Below are positions 1 to 8,288 of a DNA stretch of 64,000 nucleotides, one piece after another (the first letter of the stretch is position 1; every line of letters starts with the position of its first letter). Position numbers and translations under genes: made by a program. The DNA is from Jongsikchunia kroppenstedtii DSM 45133. Lineage in GTDB: Bacteria; Actinomycetota; Actinomycetes; Mycobacteriales; Mycobacteriaceae. Location of the stretch: contig NZ_AQYG01000049.1 in assembly GCF_000380485.1 (NCBI RefSeq), positions 310,001 to 374,000 on the forward strand, written 5' to 3'. The notes beneath the pieces were generated by a model. It saw only the letters and a program-made list of their open reading frames with translations. It ran no database searches and was not told where the DNA came from.

Positions 1-1
1 C

Positions 2-541
2 GTCTACAACGCGGGCCTCGCCAGCATGGCGCTGTTCACCGACCGCGACATCGACTACGAGATGTACCGGCTCAACGTGAATGTGCGGAGCCTGCTCGCG
101 CTGAGCCTGTGGTTCACGCGCGGAATGAAGGACCGGGGCCGCGGCGCGCTGATCCTGATGTCATCCGTGGGCGGGGCCATCGGAACGCCGTATGTGCAGA
201 CGTATTCGGCGACCAAGGCGTATGCGCTGACACTGGCGGAGGCGCTCTGGGGCGAGCTGCGCGAGTACGGCATCGATGTGCTCGGCGTGCTTCCCGGGAA
301 CACCATCGGGCAGAACTTCTCCGACGTGCCGCCCGGGACGCCCGGCTTTCAGACCGGCCGGGAAGTCGTCGACGAGGCGTTCGTGGCACTCGGCACCGAT
401 CCGACGGTGATCGCGGGCGGGCACAACCGGGAGAGCATCGCGTCGACATTCGACATCGGCGCACGCAAGGCCACGATCATGGTGATGAAGGACCGGATGC
501 GGTCGATCCTGGATCAGTACGGGGCCGGCACCGACAGCTAG
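2..541 (+). CDS. Short-chain dehydrogenase/reductase, C-terminal part (5' truncated by window)
   Basis: The reading frame is open from base 2, so the gene begins upstream of the window. The first visible residues contain the SDR structural motif NAG. It is followed by the catalytic Ser (SSVGG) and the YSATK form of the YxxxK active site. The enzyme would be a classical NAD(P)H-dependent SDR of the Rossmann fold; the cofactor-binding TGxxxGxG segment is cut off. The tail (MVMKDRMRSILDQYGAG) is not a recognised extension. The substrate cannot be told from the sequence. The gene is followed by about 215 nt before the ABC transporter operon and appears to be a separate unit. Confidence 0.9.
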   Translation, partial: VYNAGLASMALFTDRDIDYEMYRLNVNVRSLLALSLWFTRGMKDRGRGALILMSSVGGAIGTPYVQTYSATKAYALTLAEALWGELREYGIDVLGVLPGNTIGQNFSDVPPGTPGFQTGREVVDEAFVALGTDPTVIAGGHNRESIASTFDIGARKATIMVMKDRMRSILDQYGAGTDS

Positions 542-714
542 GCACCGGCCCGGCGACGCCGACGCGCCGATCCCGCCGAAAAAGTTACGCGCGCTACTGA
601 ACCGGTATCGCCGCAGTTCAACGCACTATTCCTCGAACCATGACGCCATCCGCGGCAGTACCCTGTCGGCGAATCGGACAGTCCATCGCGCACATCTGGG
701 TAAGGATTAGAGCG

Positions 715-762
715 ATGGCTCCCAACGAACGAACTTTTCTGCGACGCCTGCGGAGCAGGTGA
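715..762 (+). CDS. Candidate 15-codon leader peptide upstream of the osmoprotectant ABC operon
   Basis: An ATG at 715 is preceded by AAGGA at about 702-706, a good Shine-Dalgarno spacing. It opens a 15-codon frame (MAPNERTFLRRLRSR) whose TGA stop at 760-762 overlaps the GTG start of the permease at 759. This GTGA arrangement is the same coupling used elsewhere in the window. The peptide is rich in Arg. It could couple translation to the permease or act as a regulatory leader. It is not in the permease frame, so it is not an N-terminal extension. There is no homology support for so short a peptide. Confidence 0.35.
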   Translation: MAPNERTFLRRLRSR

Positions 763-1418
763 TCGCAGTGGATGAATTGTGGAAGTTCATCTCCGAGCGG
801 CGGCATCAGCTGCTCGTCGACTCCTACCTGCATGTCAGCGCCGTCATCCAGTGCGTCATCATCGCCGCGATCATCGGCGTGGCGGTCGGAATCGCGGTGT
901 ACCGCAGCCCGATCGGGTCGGCCGTGGCGACCGCACTGTCCAGTGCAGCCCTTACCATTCCGTCATTCGCCCTGTTGGGCTTCCTGATTCCGGTCTTCGG
1001 ACTCGGCGTGGTGCCGACAGTCATCGCGCTGGTGCTCTATTCGCTGCTGCCGATCATCCGCAACACCATCGTCGGTTTGGGCGCGATCGATCCGGCCATC
1101 ACCGACGCCGCCAAAGGCGTCGGCATGAACCGGCTCCGGATACTCGGGCGCATCGAGCTGCCGCTGGCCTGGCCGTCGATCCTGACCGGCATGCGGGTCA
1201 GCACGCAGATGGCGATGGGCGTCCTCGCGATCGCCGCCTATGCAAAGGGCCCGGGCCTGGGCAACATCATCTTCTCCGGCCTGTCTCGAGTCGGCAGCCC
1301 CACGGCGGTCCCGCAGGCGTTGGTCGGCACCGTTCTGGTGGTGATCCTCGCGCTGATCCTGGACGGCATCTACGTGCTGATCGGCCACTACACCACCCCG
1401 AGGGGGATCCGTGACTGA
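759..1418 (+). CDS. Osmoprotectant (glycine betaine/choline-type) ABC transporter permease
   Basis: This 219-residue integral membrane protein of the OpuCB/ProW family has about five hydrophobic segments (roughly residues 25-48, 55-80, 83-103, 140-165 and 180-210). The EAA-loop motif that contacts the ATPase is at about residues 117-137 (DAAKGVGMNRLRILGRIELP). It is the first gene of a four-gene operon: permease, ATPase, permease, lipoprotein. The GTG at 759 overlaps the stop of a short upstream frame. An alternative GTG at 768 has GGAG 12 nt upstream, so the start is uncertain by three codons. The 3' end overlaps the ATPase gene by 8 nt. The substrate class is inferred from the whole operon. 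Confidence 0.88.
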   Translation: MIAVDELWKFISERRHQLLVDSYLHVSAVIQCVIIAAIIGVAVGIAVYRSPIGSAVATALSSAALTIPSFALLGFLIPVFGLGVVPTVIALVLYSLLPIIRNTIVGLGAIDPAITDAAKGVGMNRLRILGRIELPLAWPSILTGMRVSTQMAMGVLAIAAYAKGPGLGNIIFSGLSRVGSPTAVPQALVGTVLVVILALILDGIYVLIGHYTTPRGIRD

Positions 1419-2559
1419 ACATCCGCAACACGCACACACCGACACGGCCGGCGTCGACATCATCCTTGAGCATGTCGAGAAGCGCTACCCGGGGCAGAAA
1501 GCGGCTGCGGTGCAGGACTTCTCGCTGGAGATCCCCGCCGGCAAGATCGTCATCTTCGTCGGCCCGTCCGGCTGCGGCAAGACCACGACGATGCGGATGA
1601 TCAACCGTCTCATCGAGCCGACCGCGGGCAAGATCAGCATCGGCGGCAAGGACGCGCTGTCCATCAACGCGAACGAACTGCGCCGGACCATCGGCTACTC
1701 GATCCAGCAGGCCGGTCTGTTCCCGCACATGACGATCGCGCAGAACGTGGCCACCGTCCCGAAACTGTTGGGCTGGAAGCGCCCCCGGATCTCCGACCGC
1801 GTCGACGAGATGCTCGATCTGGTGGGCCTGGATCCCGCGCAATACCGTGATCGCTATCCGCGCCAGCTGTCCGGCGGGCAGCAGCAGCGCGCCGGGGTGG
1901 CGCGGGCGCTCGCCGCCGATCCGCCGGTACTGCTGATGGACGAGCCGTTCGGCGCGGTCGACCCGATCACGCGCGGCGTGCTGCAGGACGAGCTGATGGG
2001 GCTGCAGACCGAACTCGGCAAGACAATCGTCTTTGTGACACACGACTTTTCGGAAGCGGTCAAACTCGGCGACAAGATCGCCATCCTCGGCAACCAGTCG
2101 TCGCTGCAGCAGTACGACACCCCGGAGGCGATCCTCGCCAACCCGGCCAACGACACCGTCGCCAAGTTCATCGGGTCCGGAGCCTCCCTGCAGCAGCTGC
2201 AGCTGCAACGCGTACGAGACGTCGACATCGAGCAGCGCCCGACCGCCCACGAGACGGACTCGGTCAGCGAGTTCGCATCTCGAATCGATTCCTGGGGAAT
2301 CATTCTCGACGCCCGCGACCGTCCGGTGCGCTGGACCGATCGGTCGCACCTGACCGGTGCCGCATCGTTGCGTGATGTCGGCCTGCCGTTCGGCGAGCTG
2401 GTGACAATCCAATCGACATTGCAGGACGCGCTCGAAGCGATTCTCGCCGAACGCAATGCCAGCGCGGTCGTCACCACGCCGCGCGGTCAGTACCACGGCG
2501 TCGTCACGATTGAGACGCTGGTCGGCGCCATCAGCGCGATCCGGGCGGAACACCAGTGA
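1411..2559 (+). CDS. Osmoprotectant ABC transporter ATP-binding protein with C-terminal CBS-like region
   Basis: This 382-residue ATPase energises uptake through the two flanking permeases. Walker A GPSGCGKTT is at residues 51-59, the Q-loop is near QQAG (99-102), the ABC signature LSGGQ at 153-157 and Walker B LLMDEP at 174-179. After the nucleotide-binding domain, residues 270-380 form an extension like the CBS pair of OpuCA/ProV, which in that family senses ionic strength or cyclic dinucleotides. The GTG start lies inside the 3' end of the upstream permease. The length fits OpuCA (about 380). The family assignment is firm; the exact substrate (betaine, choline, carnitine) is not. Confidence 0.92.
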   Translation: MTEHPQHAHTDTAGVDIILEHVEKRYPGQKAAAVQDFSLEIPAGKIVIFVGPSGCGKTTTMRMINRLIEPTAGKISIGGKDALSINANELRRTIGYSIQQAGLFPHMTIAQNVATVPKLLGWKRPRISDRVDEMLDLVGLDPAQYRDRYPRQLSGGQQQRAGVARALAADPPVLLMDEPFGAVDPITRGVLQDELMGLQTELGKTIVFVTHDFSEAVKLGDKIAILGNQSSLQQYDTPEAILANPANDTVAKFIGSGASLQQLQLQRVRDVDIEQRPTAHETDSVSEFASRIDSWGIILDARDRPVRWTDRSHLTGAASLRDVGLPFGELVTIQSTLQDALEAILAERNASAVVTTPRGQYHGVVTIETLVGAISAIRAEHQ

Positions 2560-2572
2560 CCCCGGGGCAGCG

Positions 2573-3325
2573 ATGACGACCGCGGCAGCGCAGGACCGCG
2601 CCTGGCGATTGACGGCGATCGGGCAGCCGGTCGTGATCATCGCCCTGGCCATCGGCGTGCTGTGGTGGGCGTTCTCGCGCGATCTCACCAAGACGCAGAA
2701 GGCGACCGTCAACGCCACCTATGTGTCGAAGCTGATCGGCCAGCACCTGGAGATCACCGCCATGGTGACGTTGATCGTGCTCGCGATCGCCATACCGCTC
2801 GGTGTGCTGTTGACCCGCGAACGTTTTCGGTGGCTCGCCCCGGTCTTCATCGGCATCGCCAACATCGGCCAGGCCGCCCCGGCCATCGGCCTTCTCGTGC
2901 TGTTCTTCCTGGTGACCGCGTCCATCGGCTTCTGGATCGGCGTGCTGCCGTTGGCGTTCTACTCGCTGCTGCCGGTGCTGCGCAATACCATGCTCGGTCT
3001 GCGCGAGGTGGACCCGACGATCATCGATGCCGCACGCGGCCAAGGGATGTCGTCCGGCCGCATCCTATGGAAGATCGAGCTGCCGCTCGCGGTCCCGTTC
3101 ATCCTCGCCGGCCTGCGCACCTCGCTGGTGCTCGCGGTCGGCACCGCCACCCTCGCCTTCCTGGTGAATGCCGGCGGCCTCGGCATCCTCATCGACACCG
3201 GGTACAAGTTGCGCGACAACGTGACTCTCATTCTGGGCTCGGTACTCGCGGTCTGTCTGGCGCTGACGGTCGATTGGCTCGGCGCGCTGGCGGAGCGCTA
3301 CCTCGGTCCGAAGGGGTTGCGGTAG
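2573..3325 (+). CDS. Osmoprotectant ABC transporter permease (second subunit)
   Basis: This 250-residue polytopic protein is paralogous to the first permease of the operon. The EAA loop DAARGQGMSSGRILWKIELP is conserved. An upstream in-frame extension to 2456 exists but overlaps the ATPase gene by about 100 nt and has shadow-like composition. The ATG at 2573, 13 nt after the ATPase stop and behind a GGGG-rich stretch, is the sensible start. It ends one base before the lipoprotein gene begins. Together with the first permease it would form the heterodimeric channel typical of OpuC/OsmU-type systems. Confidence 0.88.
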   Translation: MTTAAAQDRAWRLTAIGQPVVIIALAIGVLWWAFSRDLTKTQKATVNATYVSKLIGQHLEITAMVTLIVLAIAIPLGVLLTRERFRWLAPVFIGIANIGQAAPAIGLLVLFFLVTASIGFWIGVLPLAFYSLLPVLRNTMLGLREVDPTIIDAARGQGMSSGRILWKIELPLAVPFILAGLRTSLVLAVGTATLAFLVNAGGLGILIDTGYKLRDNVTLILGSVLAVCLALTVDWLGALAERYLGPKGLR

Positions 3326-4303
3326 ATGAGAACTCGCTTGCGTTCGACCCTCGCCGTCATACTGGCCGCGGTGTCCCTCACCGCCACGGCCTGTGGCCTG
3401 CAGTCGGGGTCGTCGATACCGCTGACCGTGCACCCCGGATCGATCACCGAGCAGCCGGACCTCAAGGGCGCCAAGATCACCGTGGGCTCCAAGGATTTCA
3501 CCGAGCAGGTCATCCTCGGCTATATCCTCGAGTTCGCCCTGTCGGCCGCCGGCGCCGACGTGCGCGACCTCACCAACATCTTCGGCTCCAATTCCACGCG
3601 CGACGCGATGCTCGCCGGCCAGGTCGACGTGACCTATGAATACACGGGTACCGGCTGGATCAACTACCTGCATCATGAACATCCGATCGCCGATCCCGCG
3701 CAGCAATTTCAGGCCGTCGCCGCCGAGGACCTCGCGAAACACAAAGTCGTCTGGGTGAATCCGGCTCCGATGGACAACACCTACGCCCTGGCCATCAACC
3801 AGGCCAACTACAACCGACTGCACCTGAATACGTTGTCGGACTATGCGGCTGCGGTGAAACGCGACCCGGCATCGGTGTCGGCCTGCCTGGAAACCGAATT
3901 CTTCAGTCGCCAGGACGGATTCCCTGGCATGGCTGCGGCCTACGGCTTCAACCCCGGCGCCGCGCGCACCAATATCCTGCAGACCGGCACCATCTATCAG
4001 GCCACCGCCAACGGGAACTGCACGGTCGGCGAGGTATTCACCACTGACGGCCGGATCAAGGCACTCAATCTGCGGGTGCTCGTTGACGACAAGCAGTTCT
4101 TCCCGCACTACAACCCGGCGGTCACGATGCGGCAGAAGATCGCCGAGAAGTATCCGTCGATCGCGACCGTGACGAAGCCGATCTCCGACGCGCTGACCAG
4201 CGAAGTGATCACCGAACTCAACGCGAAGGTCGACGTCGACGGCAAAGAACCGGCTGATGTCGCTCGCGATTGGCTGATCTCAAAGGGTTTCGTGCAGAAG
4301 TAA
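3326..4303 (+). CDS. Osmoprotectant-binding lipoprotein (OpuCC/OsmX type)
   Basis: This 325-residue extracytoplasmic binding protein starts with a lipoprotein signal peptide: basic MRTRLR, a hydrophobic stretch and the lipobox LTATAC with Cys23 as the lipidation site. The mature part carries hallmarks of the OpuAC/OpuCC family, KITVGSKDFTEQ near residue 50 and a YEYTGTGW segment near residue 105. It would deliver betaine-like compatible solutes to the two permeases. It directly follows the second permease (ATG next to the preceding TAG), so it is the last gene of the operon. A weak CACCG/CGGTG hairpin lies at 4313-4328, just after the stop, without a T-run. Confidence 0.92.
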   Translation: MRTRLRSTLAVILAAVSLTATACGLQSGSSIPLTVHPGSITEQPDLKGAKITVGSKDFTEQVILGYILEFALSAAGADVRDLTNIFGSNSTRDAMLAGQVDVTYEYTGTGWINYLHHEHPIADPAQQFQAVAAEDLAKHKVVWVNPAPMDNTYALAINQANYNRLHLNTLSDYAAAVKRDPASVSACLETEFFSRQDGFPGMAAAYGFNPGAARTNILQTGTIYQATANGNCTVGEVFTTDGRIKALNLRVLVDDKQFFPHYNPAVTMRQKIAEKYPSIATVTKPISDALTSEVITELNAKVDVDGKEPADVARDWLISKGFVQK

Positions 4304-4440
4304 GAAAAATCGCACCGGAATAACGGTGAATCAAACCCGGGATAACGAAGCGGACATAGGTCACGAGGCCGCCGGGTGGCGCCCCATCGCCGCTGATAAC
4401 GTCCCTGCGGGGATCTGCTCGTTGGGAGATAGGTGAACGG

Positions 4441-5967
4441 ATGAAGATGCGACGTGGCCGTCATGTGATGACCGGCGTCGGCGCAACCGCACTCCTCGCC
4501 GCAACCCTGCTGACGGTGACCATCGCCCCCGCCGGCGCGGCGCCCGCACCGCATCGACCGACGCTGCCGCCCGGCACCAAGATGCCCAGCTCCGGTTGCA
4601 TCAACGACGTGCCCTCGAAGCCCCAGCCGGCCCCCGGCGGCCTGCCGATCCCACAGTTTCCGAAGACCATCGGTATCGCGGTCCCGTACGTGAAGTTGGC
4701 GCCGGTACCCGAACCCGGCCCGCCGGATGTCAACAAGCGCATCCCGTCGCAGCAGCCGCCGAAGAACATCTGCGTCGATCCCTGCCCGGACATCACCGAT
4801 CCGCCGCCGCCCCCGCCGGCGTCCGGCTCGCTCGGCATCACGCTGCCCAAGCTCGAACTGCAGCCGACACCGTTCCTGACGATTCCGATCCCCTACCCGT
4901 CGCAATTCCATCCGCAGAACCAGCCGGTGCCGCCGGTCATGCACCCGGGCACCGCGCCGGCGCCGGTGTCGCGGGCCCCGCGGGTACCGGTCGTCTCCGG
5001 GCTGACCGACATCGGCACCGTCACCGGCCGCGGCTCCACCAGCCGCACCGACAAGCGCTGGCAGATCAACGGCACCGACCTCGGCATCACGTGGGAGACC
5101 AAGCCGGGGCAGGTCGCCATCGCCTTCGGCGACTCCATCGGCCGCGGCTTCACTCCGCCGGGACCGACCGGCGGCGATTGGCGAAGCAACGCAATCGGCT
5201 TCAGCTCTCAGCGCGATCTGAGCAAGGGCCTCAAGATCGACACCATGGTGCAGGACTCCAGATGCCATGCGGCCCAGGTCATCAGCAGCCGCAAGGTGGA
5301 CAACTACGAGATCACCACCATTCCCACGTCCGGCTTCGCCCTCGGCAAGCGGCAGTACATGAGCTACATGTCGATCCGCACCTGGGGGCCGATCCCCGGC
5401 ATCTGGCTGACGAACTACGGCGGCATGGCGTACTCCGACGACGGCGGGTCGACCTGGACCAAGGATCAATACGCGCGCTGGGACAACATCTTCGGCCTCA
5501 GCAACTTCCAGGTCTCGTCGATGGTGCCGCAGGGCGACTACGTCTACATGTTCGGCACCCCCAACGGCCGGCTCGGCTCGACCGCCCTCGCGCGCGTTCC
5601 GAAGTCACAGGTGCTGAACAAGACCGCATACCAGTACTGGGTCGACGGCACCTGGCGCCCGGTCGCCGACAGTTCCGCCACCCCGATCTTCGGCGGGCCG
5701 ACCGGCGAACTGTCGGTGCGCTACAACGAGCAGGCCAAGAAGTGGCAGGCCAGCTACCTCGACATCGGACGCGGCGCGATCGTGCTGCGCGAATCGGCCA
5801 CGCCGCAGGGCCTGTGGAGCCAGCCCGCGAACCTCGTCTCCGGTAGCCAGTATCCGCAGGTCTACGGCGGATTCATCCATCCATGGTCGACCGGTGACGA
5901 TCTCTACTTCACGGCGTCGCAGTGGACCACCTACAACATCGAGCTCATGCGGGTGCGCGTCCGCTGA
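4441..5967 (+). CDS. Secreted DUF4185 domain protein, first of a tandem pair
   Basis: This 508-residue exported protein has a Sec signal peptide at residues 1 to about 33 (basic start, hydrophobic core, AGA before the cleavage point). It is followed by a Pro-rich region to about residue 180 with paired Cys residues (SSGCIND, NICVDPCPD). The C-terminal 320 residues match the DUF4185 family of Mycobacteriales, with segments such as GSTSRTDKRWQ, AIAFGDS and SYMSIRTWG. Repeated Trp/Gly/Asp-rich strands suggest a beta-propeller-like fold (inference). The molecular function is unknown; a cell-envelope or extracellular role follows only from the signal peptide. It is very similar to the next gene. 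Confidence 0.85.
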   Translation: MKMRRGRHVMTGVGATALLAATLLTVTIAPAGAAPAPHRPTLPPGTKMPSSGCINDVPSKPQPAPGGLPIPQFPKTIGIAVPYVKLAPVPEPGPPDVNKRIPSQQPPKNICVDPCPDITDPPPPPPASGSLGITLPKLELQPTPFLTIPIPYPSQFHPQNQPVPPVMHPGTAPAPVSRAPRVPVVSGLTDIGTVTGRGSTSRTDKRWQINGTDLGITWETKPGQVAIAFGDSIGRGFTPPGPTGGDWRSNAIGFSSQRDLSKGLKIDTMVQDSRCHAAQVISSRKVDNYEITTIPTSGFALGKRQYMSYMSIRTWGPIPGIWLTNYGGMAYSDDGGSTWTKDQYARWDNIFGLSNFQVSSMVPQGDYVYMFGTPNGRLGSTALARVPKSQVLNKTAYQYWVDGTWRPVADSSATPIFGGPTGELSVRYNEQAKKWQASYLDIGRGAIVLRESATPQGLWSQPANLVSGSQYPQVYGGFIHPWSTGDDLYFTASQWTTYNIELMRVRVR

Positions 5968-6082
5968 GGTGATTCTGTCGGCACCCGACGAATCGGGCGA
6001 CACCATTTCGTAGGCGAACGGTGACCGTGTCGGTGCCGCGCATCTGAAGGCCGCTCGCGCACAGCGCTATAGCGTCACTCGG

Positions 6083-7633
6083 GTGACGAATCGCCGAGCG
6101 CGCGCCACCGGTGGCGTAGCGATGACCGCGGTCGCGCTCGCTGCCACCGCGATCGCGATCTCGCCGGCGAGCGCCGCCCCGCCCCGGCCACCGCTGCCCA
6201 GTTCCGGCTGCATCAACGACATTCCGCCCGCTCCGCCGACCGCGGCACCCGCACCACCGCCGCGTCCCGCCCTGCCGCCCCCGCCGTCGATCGACATCAC
6301 GATCCCGTACGCGAAGCTGGTGCCCGTACCCGTACCGGGCCCGCCGGACGACAATCGCCGGATCCGCCCGCAGCAGGCGCCGAAGAATCACTGTGCCGAC
6401 CCGTGCCCGGACCTGACCAACACGCCCCCACCACCGCCACCGGCACCCGCGCCGTCAATCTTCGGGCTGCCGCTCCCGAAGATCACCATCACACCCCAGC
6501 CGTTCGCCGTGGTCCCGATTCCCTACCCCTCCACACTGTTTCCGCAGTTTGCGCCGCTGCCGCCCACGCTGCACCCCGGCATCGCGCCGGCCCCAGTGAC
6601 ACCACCGCCGCCGGCGCCGAAGGTCTCCGCGCTCACCGATGTCGCCCGGGTGACCGGTCAGGGTTCCACCAGCCGCACCGACAAGCGCTGGCAAGTCAAC
6701 GGCACCGACCTCGGAATCATGTGGGAGACCGGGCCCGGGCAGGTCGCCATCGCCTTCGGCGACAGCGTCGGCAAGGGATTTCGGCCGCCGGGCGGGATCG
6801 GCGGCGACTACCGCAGCAACGTGCTGGGTTTCAGCACCAACCGCGATCTGGCCAAGGGAATCCGAATCGACACGATGGTGCAGGACTCCAGATGCCACGC
6901 GGCACAGGCCATCAGCAGCCGTAAGGTGCAGAACTGGGAGGTCACCACCATCCCCACGTCCGGCTTCGCGCTGGGCAAGCGGCAGTTCATGAGTTATATG
7001 TCGGTGCGGCACTGGGGATCTCCGGGAACCTGGCAGACCAACTACGGCGGCCTCGCCTATTCCGACGATGGCGGATCGATCTGGACCAAGGATCCGTACC
7101 TGCGCTGGGACAACATCTTCGGCACCAGCAACTTCCAGGTCTCCGCGATGGTGCCGCAGGGTGACTATGTCTACCTGTTCGGCACCCCCAACGGTCGGCT
7201 CGGCTCGACCGCCCTCGCGCGCGTCCCGAAGACGCAGGTACTCAACAAGACCGCCTATCAGTACTGGTCGAACGGCAGATGGGTGCCAGTGCCATGCACC
7301 GCACTGTGCATCCCGGACAGCCCGCTGAACACGACCTACAACGCCACCCCGGTCTTCGGCGGACCGACCGGCGAGCTGTCGATGCGTTACGACGCCGGGC
7401 GTCGGCTCTGGCAGGCGACCTATCTCGATCCGGCCATCAACGCCATCGTCCTGCGCGAATCCGCTACGCCGCAGGGCCTCTGGACCCGACCGGTGACGCT
7501 GGTACCCGGAAATCGCTACCCCGGGCTGTACGGCGGGTTCATGCACCCGTGGTCATCGGCGCACGAGCTGTACTTCACGATGACGCAATGGCAGTACTAC
7601 AACGTCGAGCTGATGCGGGTGCGGCTGAACTGA
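6083..7633 (+). CDS. Secreted DUF4185 domain protein, second of a tandem pair
   Basis: This 516-residue paralogue of the preceding gene shows near-identical stretches through the DUF4185 domain (GSTSRTDKRWQ, TMVQDSRCHAAQ, GRLGSTALARVPK). The GTG at 6083 gives a signal peptide ending in ASA near residue 31. It differs from its neighbour in its longer Pro-rich linker and in an insertion with two Cys residues (PVPCTALCIPD) near residue 405, which could form an extra disulfide. The pair is separated by 115 nt. It ends one base before the convergent heme oxygenase gene. A recent tandem duplication followed by divergence is the simplest reading. Confidence 0.84.
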   Translation: MTNRRARATGGVAMTAVALAATAIAISPASAAPPRPPLPSSGCINDIPPAPPTAAPAPPPRPALPPPPSIDITIPYAKLVPVPVPGPPDDNRRIRPQQAPKNHCADPCPDLTNTPPPPPPAPAPSIFGLPLPKITITPQPFAVVPIPYPSTLFPQFAPLPPTLHPGIAPAPVTPPPPAPKVSALTDVARVTGQGSTSRTDKRWQVNGTDLGIMWETGPGQVAIAFGDSVGKGFRPPGGIGGDYRSNVLGFSTNRDLAKGIRIDTMVQDSRCHAAQAISSRKVQNWEVTTIPTSGFALGKRQFMSYMSVRHWGSPGTWQTNYGGLAYSDDGGSIWTKDPYLRWDNIFGTSNFQVSAMVPQGDYVYLFGTPNGRLGSTALARVPKTQVLNKTAYQYWSNGRWVPVPCTALCIPDSPLNTTYNATPVFGGPTGELSMRYDAGRRLWQATYLDPAINAIVLRESATPQGLWTRPVTLVPGNRYPGLYGGFMHPWSSAHELYFTMTQWQYYNVELMRVRLN

Positions 7634-8254
7634 TCAGCTGGCGACAAGGTCGCCGAAGAGGGCCTCGTTGTGCTCGAAGGCACGGACCGCGGCCGCCGCA
7701 ATCCGGTCACGGGTCGCCGCGTCGATGGGCAGTCCGTCCAACCGGTCCCGGTAGGAGTCCTTGTACGGCTTGAGCTTTCCGATGTCGGAGAAGTCGTAGA
7801 AGGTCAGCGCCTCGTCGGTGAGCCCGTAGTGCAACTTCATCCGACTGCGGATCACCTGACCGCCCGACAGATCGCCGAGGTAGCGCGTGTAGTGGTGCGC
7901 CACATAGGTTGGCGGATCGGTGACCGTCGATTCGATATCCGAGACGTATGCGGCGGTGGCGGGCGACGCCGGATGCGTTGTCTGCCAGCCCTCGTCCAGC
8001 CCCAGCACCTGCAGATCGGAACGCAGCCGCTCGATCCGGCCCAGCCGCTCGTCGATCATCGGCGCGACGATCGGATCGTCGGCCAGTCGCCCGCCCACCG
8101 CCTCGAGCGCCTCGTACACGTAGAACAGCTGGATCGCCAACTGCCGGTACGCATCCGCGTCCAGCTTGCCGTCCATCAGATCGGCCACGAACTCCGACCG
8201 CTCCGCACGGTCATGGGCCACCGCGGTGGCCTCCCTCAGCACCGTTGAGAGCAT
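7634..8254 (-). CDS. Heme oxygenase (biliverdin-producing)
   Basis: This 206-residue cytosolic enzyme cleaves heme to biliverdin, CO and ferrous iron. The start at the ATG at 8254 gives MLSTVLREATAVAHDRAE with the proximal heme-ligand His at residue 14, matching HmuO/HO-1 spacing. The distal-helix signature YLGDLSGGQ is present near residue 130. A longer frame to 8287 adds a Gly-rich tail not seen in the family. It is a single gene lying between the convergent DUF4185 gene and glnE on the same strand (34 nt away). Heme iron acquisition is the usual role in actinobacteria. Confidence 0.93.
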   Translation of the reverse strand: MLSTVLREATAVAHDRAERSEFVADLMDGKLDADAYRQLAIQLFYVYEALEAVGGRLADDPIVAPMIDERLGRIERLRSDLQVLGLDEGWQTTHPASPATAAYVSDIESTVTDPPTYVAHHYTRYLGDLSGGQVIRSRMKLHYGLTDEALTFYDFSDIGKLKPYKDSYRDRLDGLPIDAATRDRIAAAAVRAFEHNEALFGDLVAS

Positions 8255-8288
8255 CACTCCCCCACCTCCCCGATCAATCACGAACACC

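Noticed and set aside
1267-2718. 483-codon minus-strand frame opposite the ABC ATPase
   Set aside because: The plus strand has complete ABC motifs; the antisense frame shows no protein-like features.
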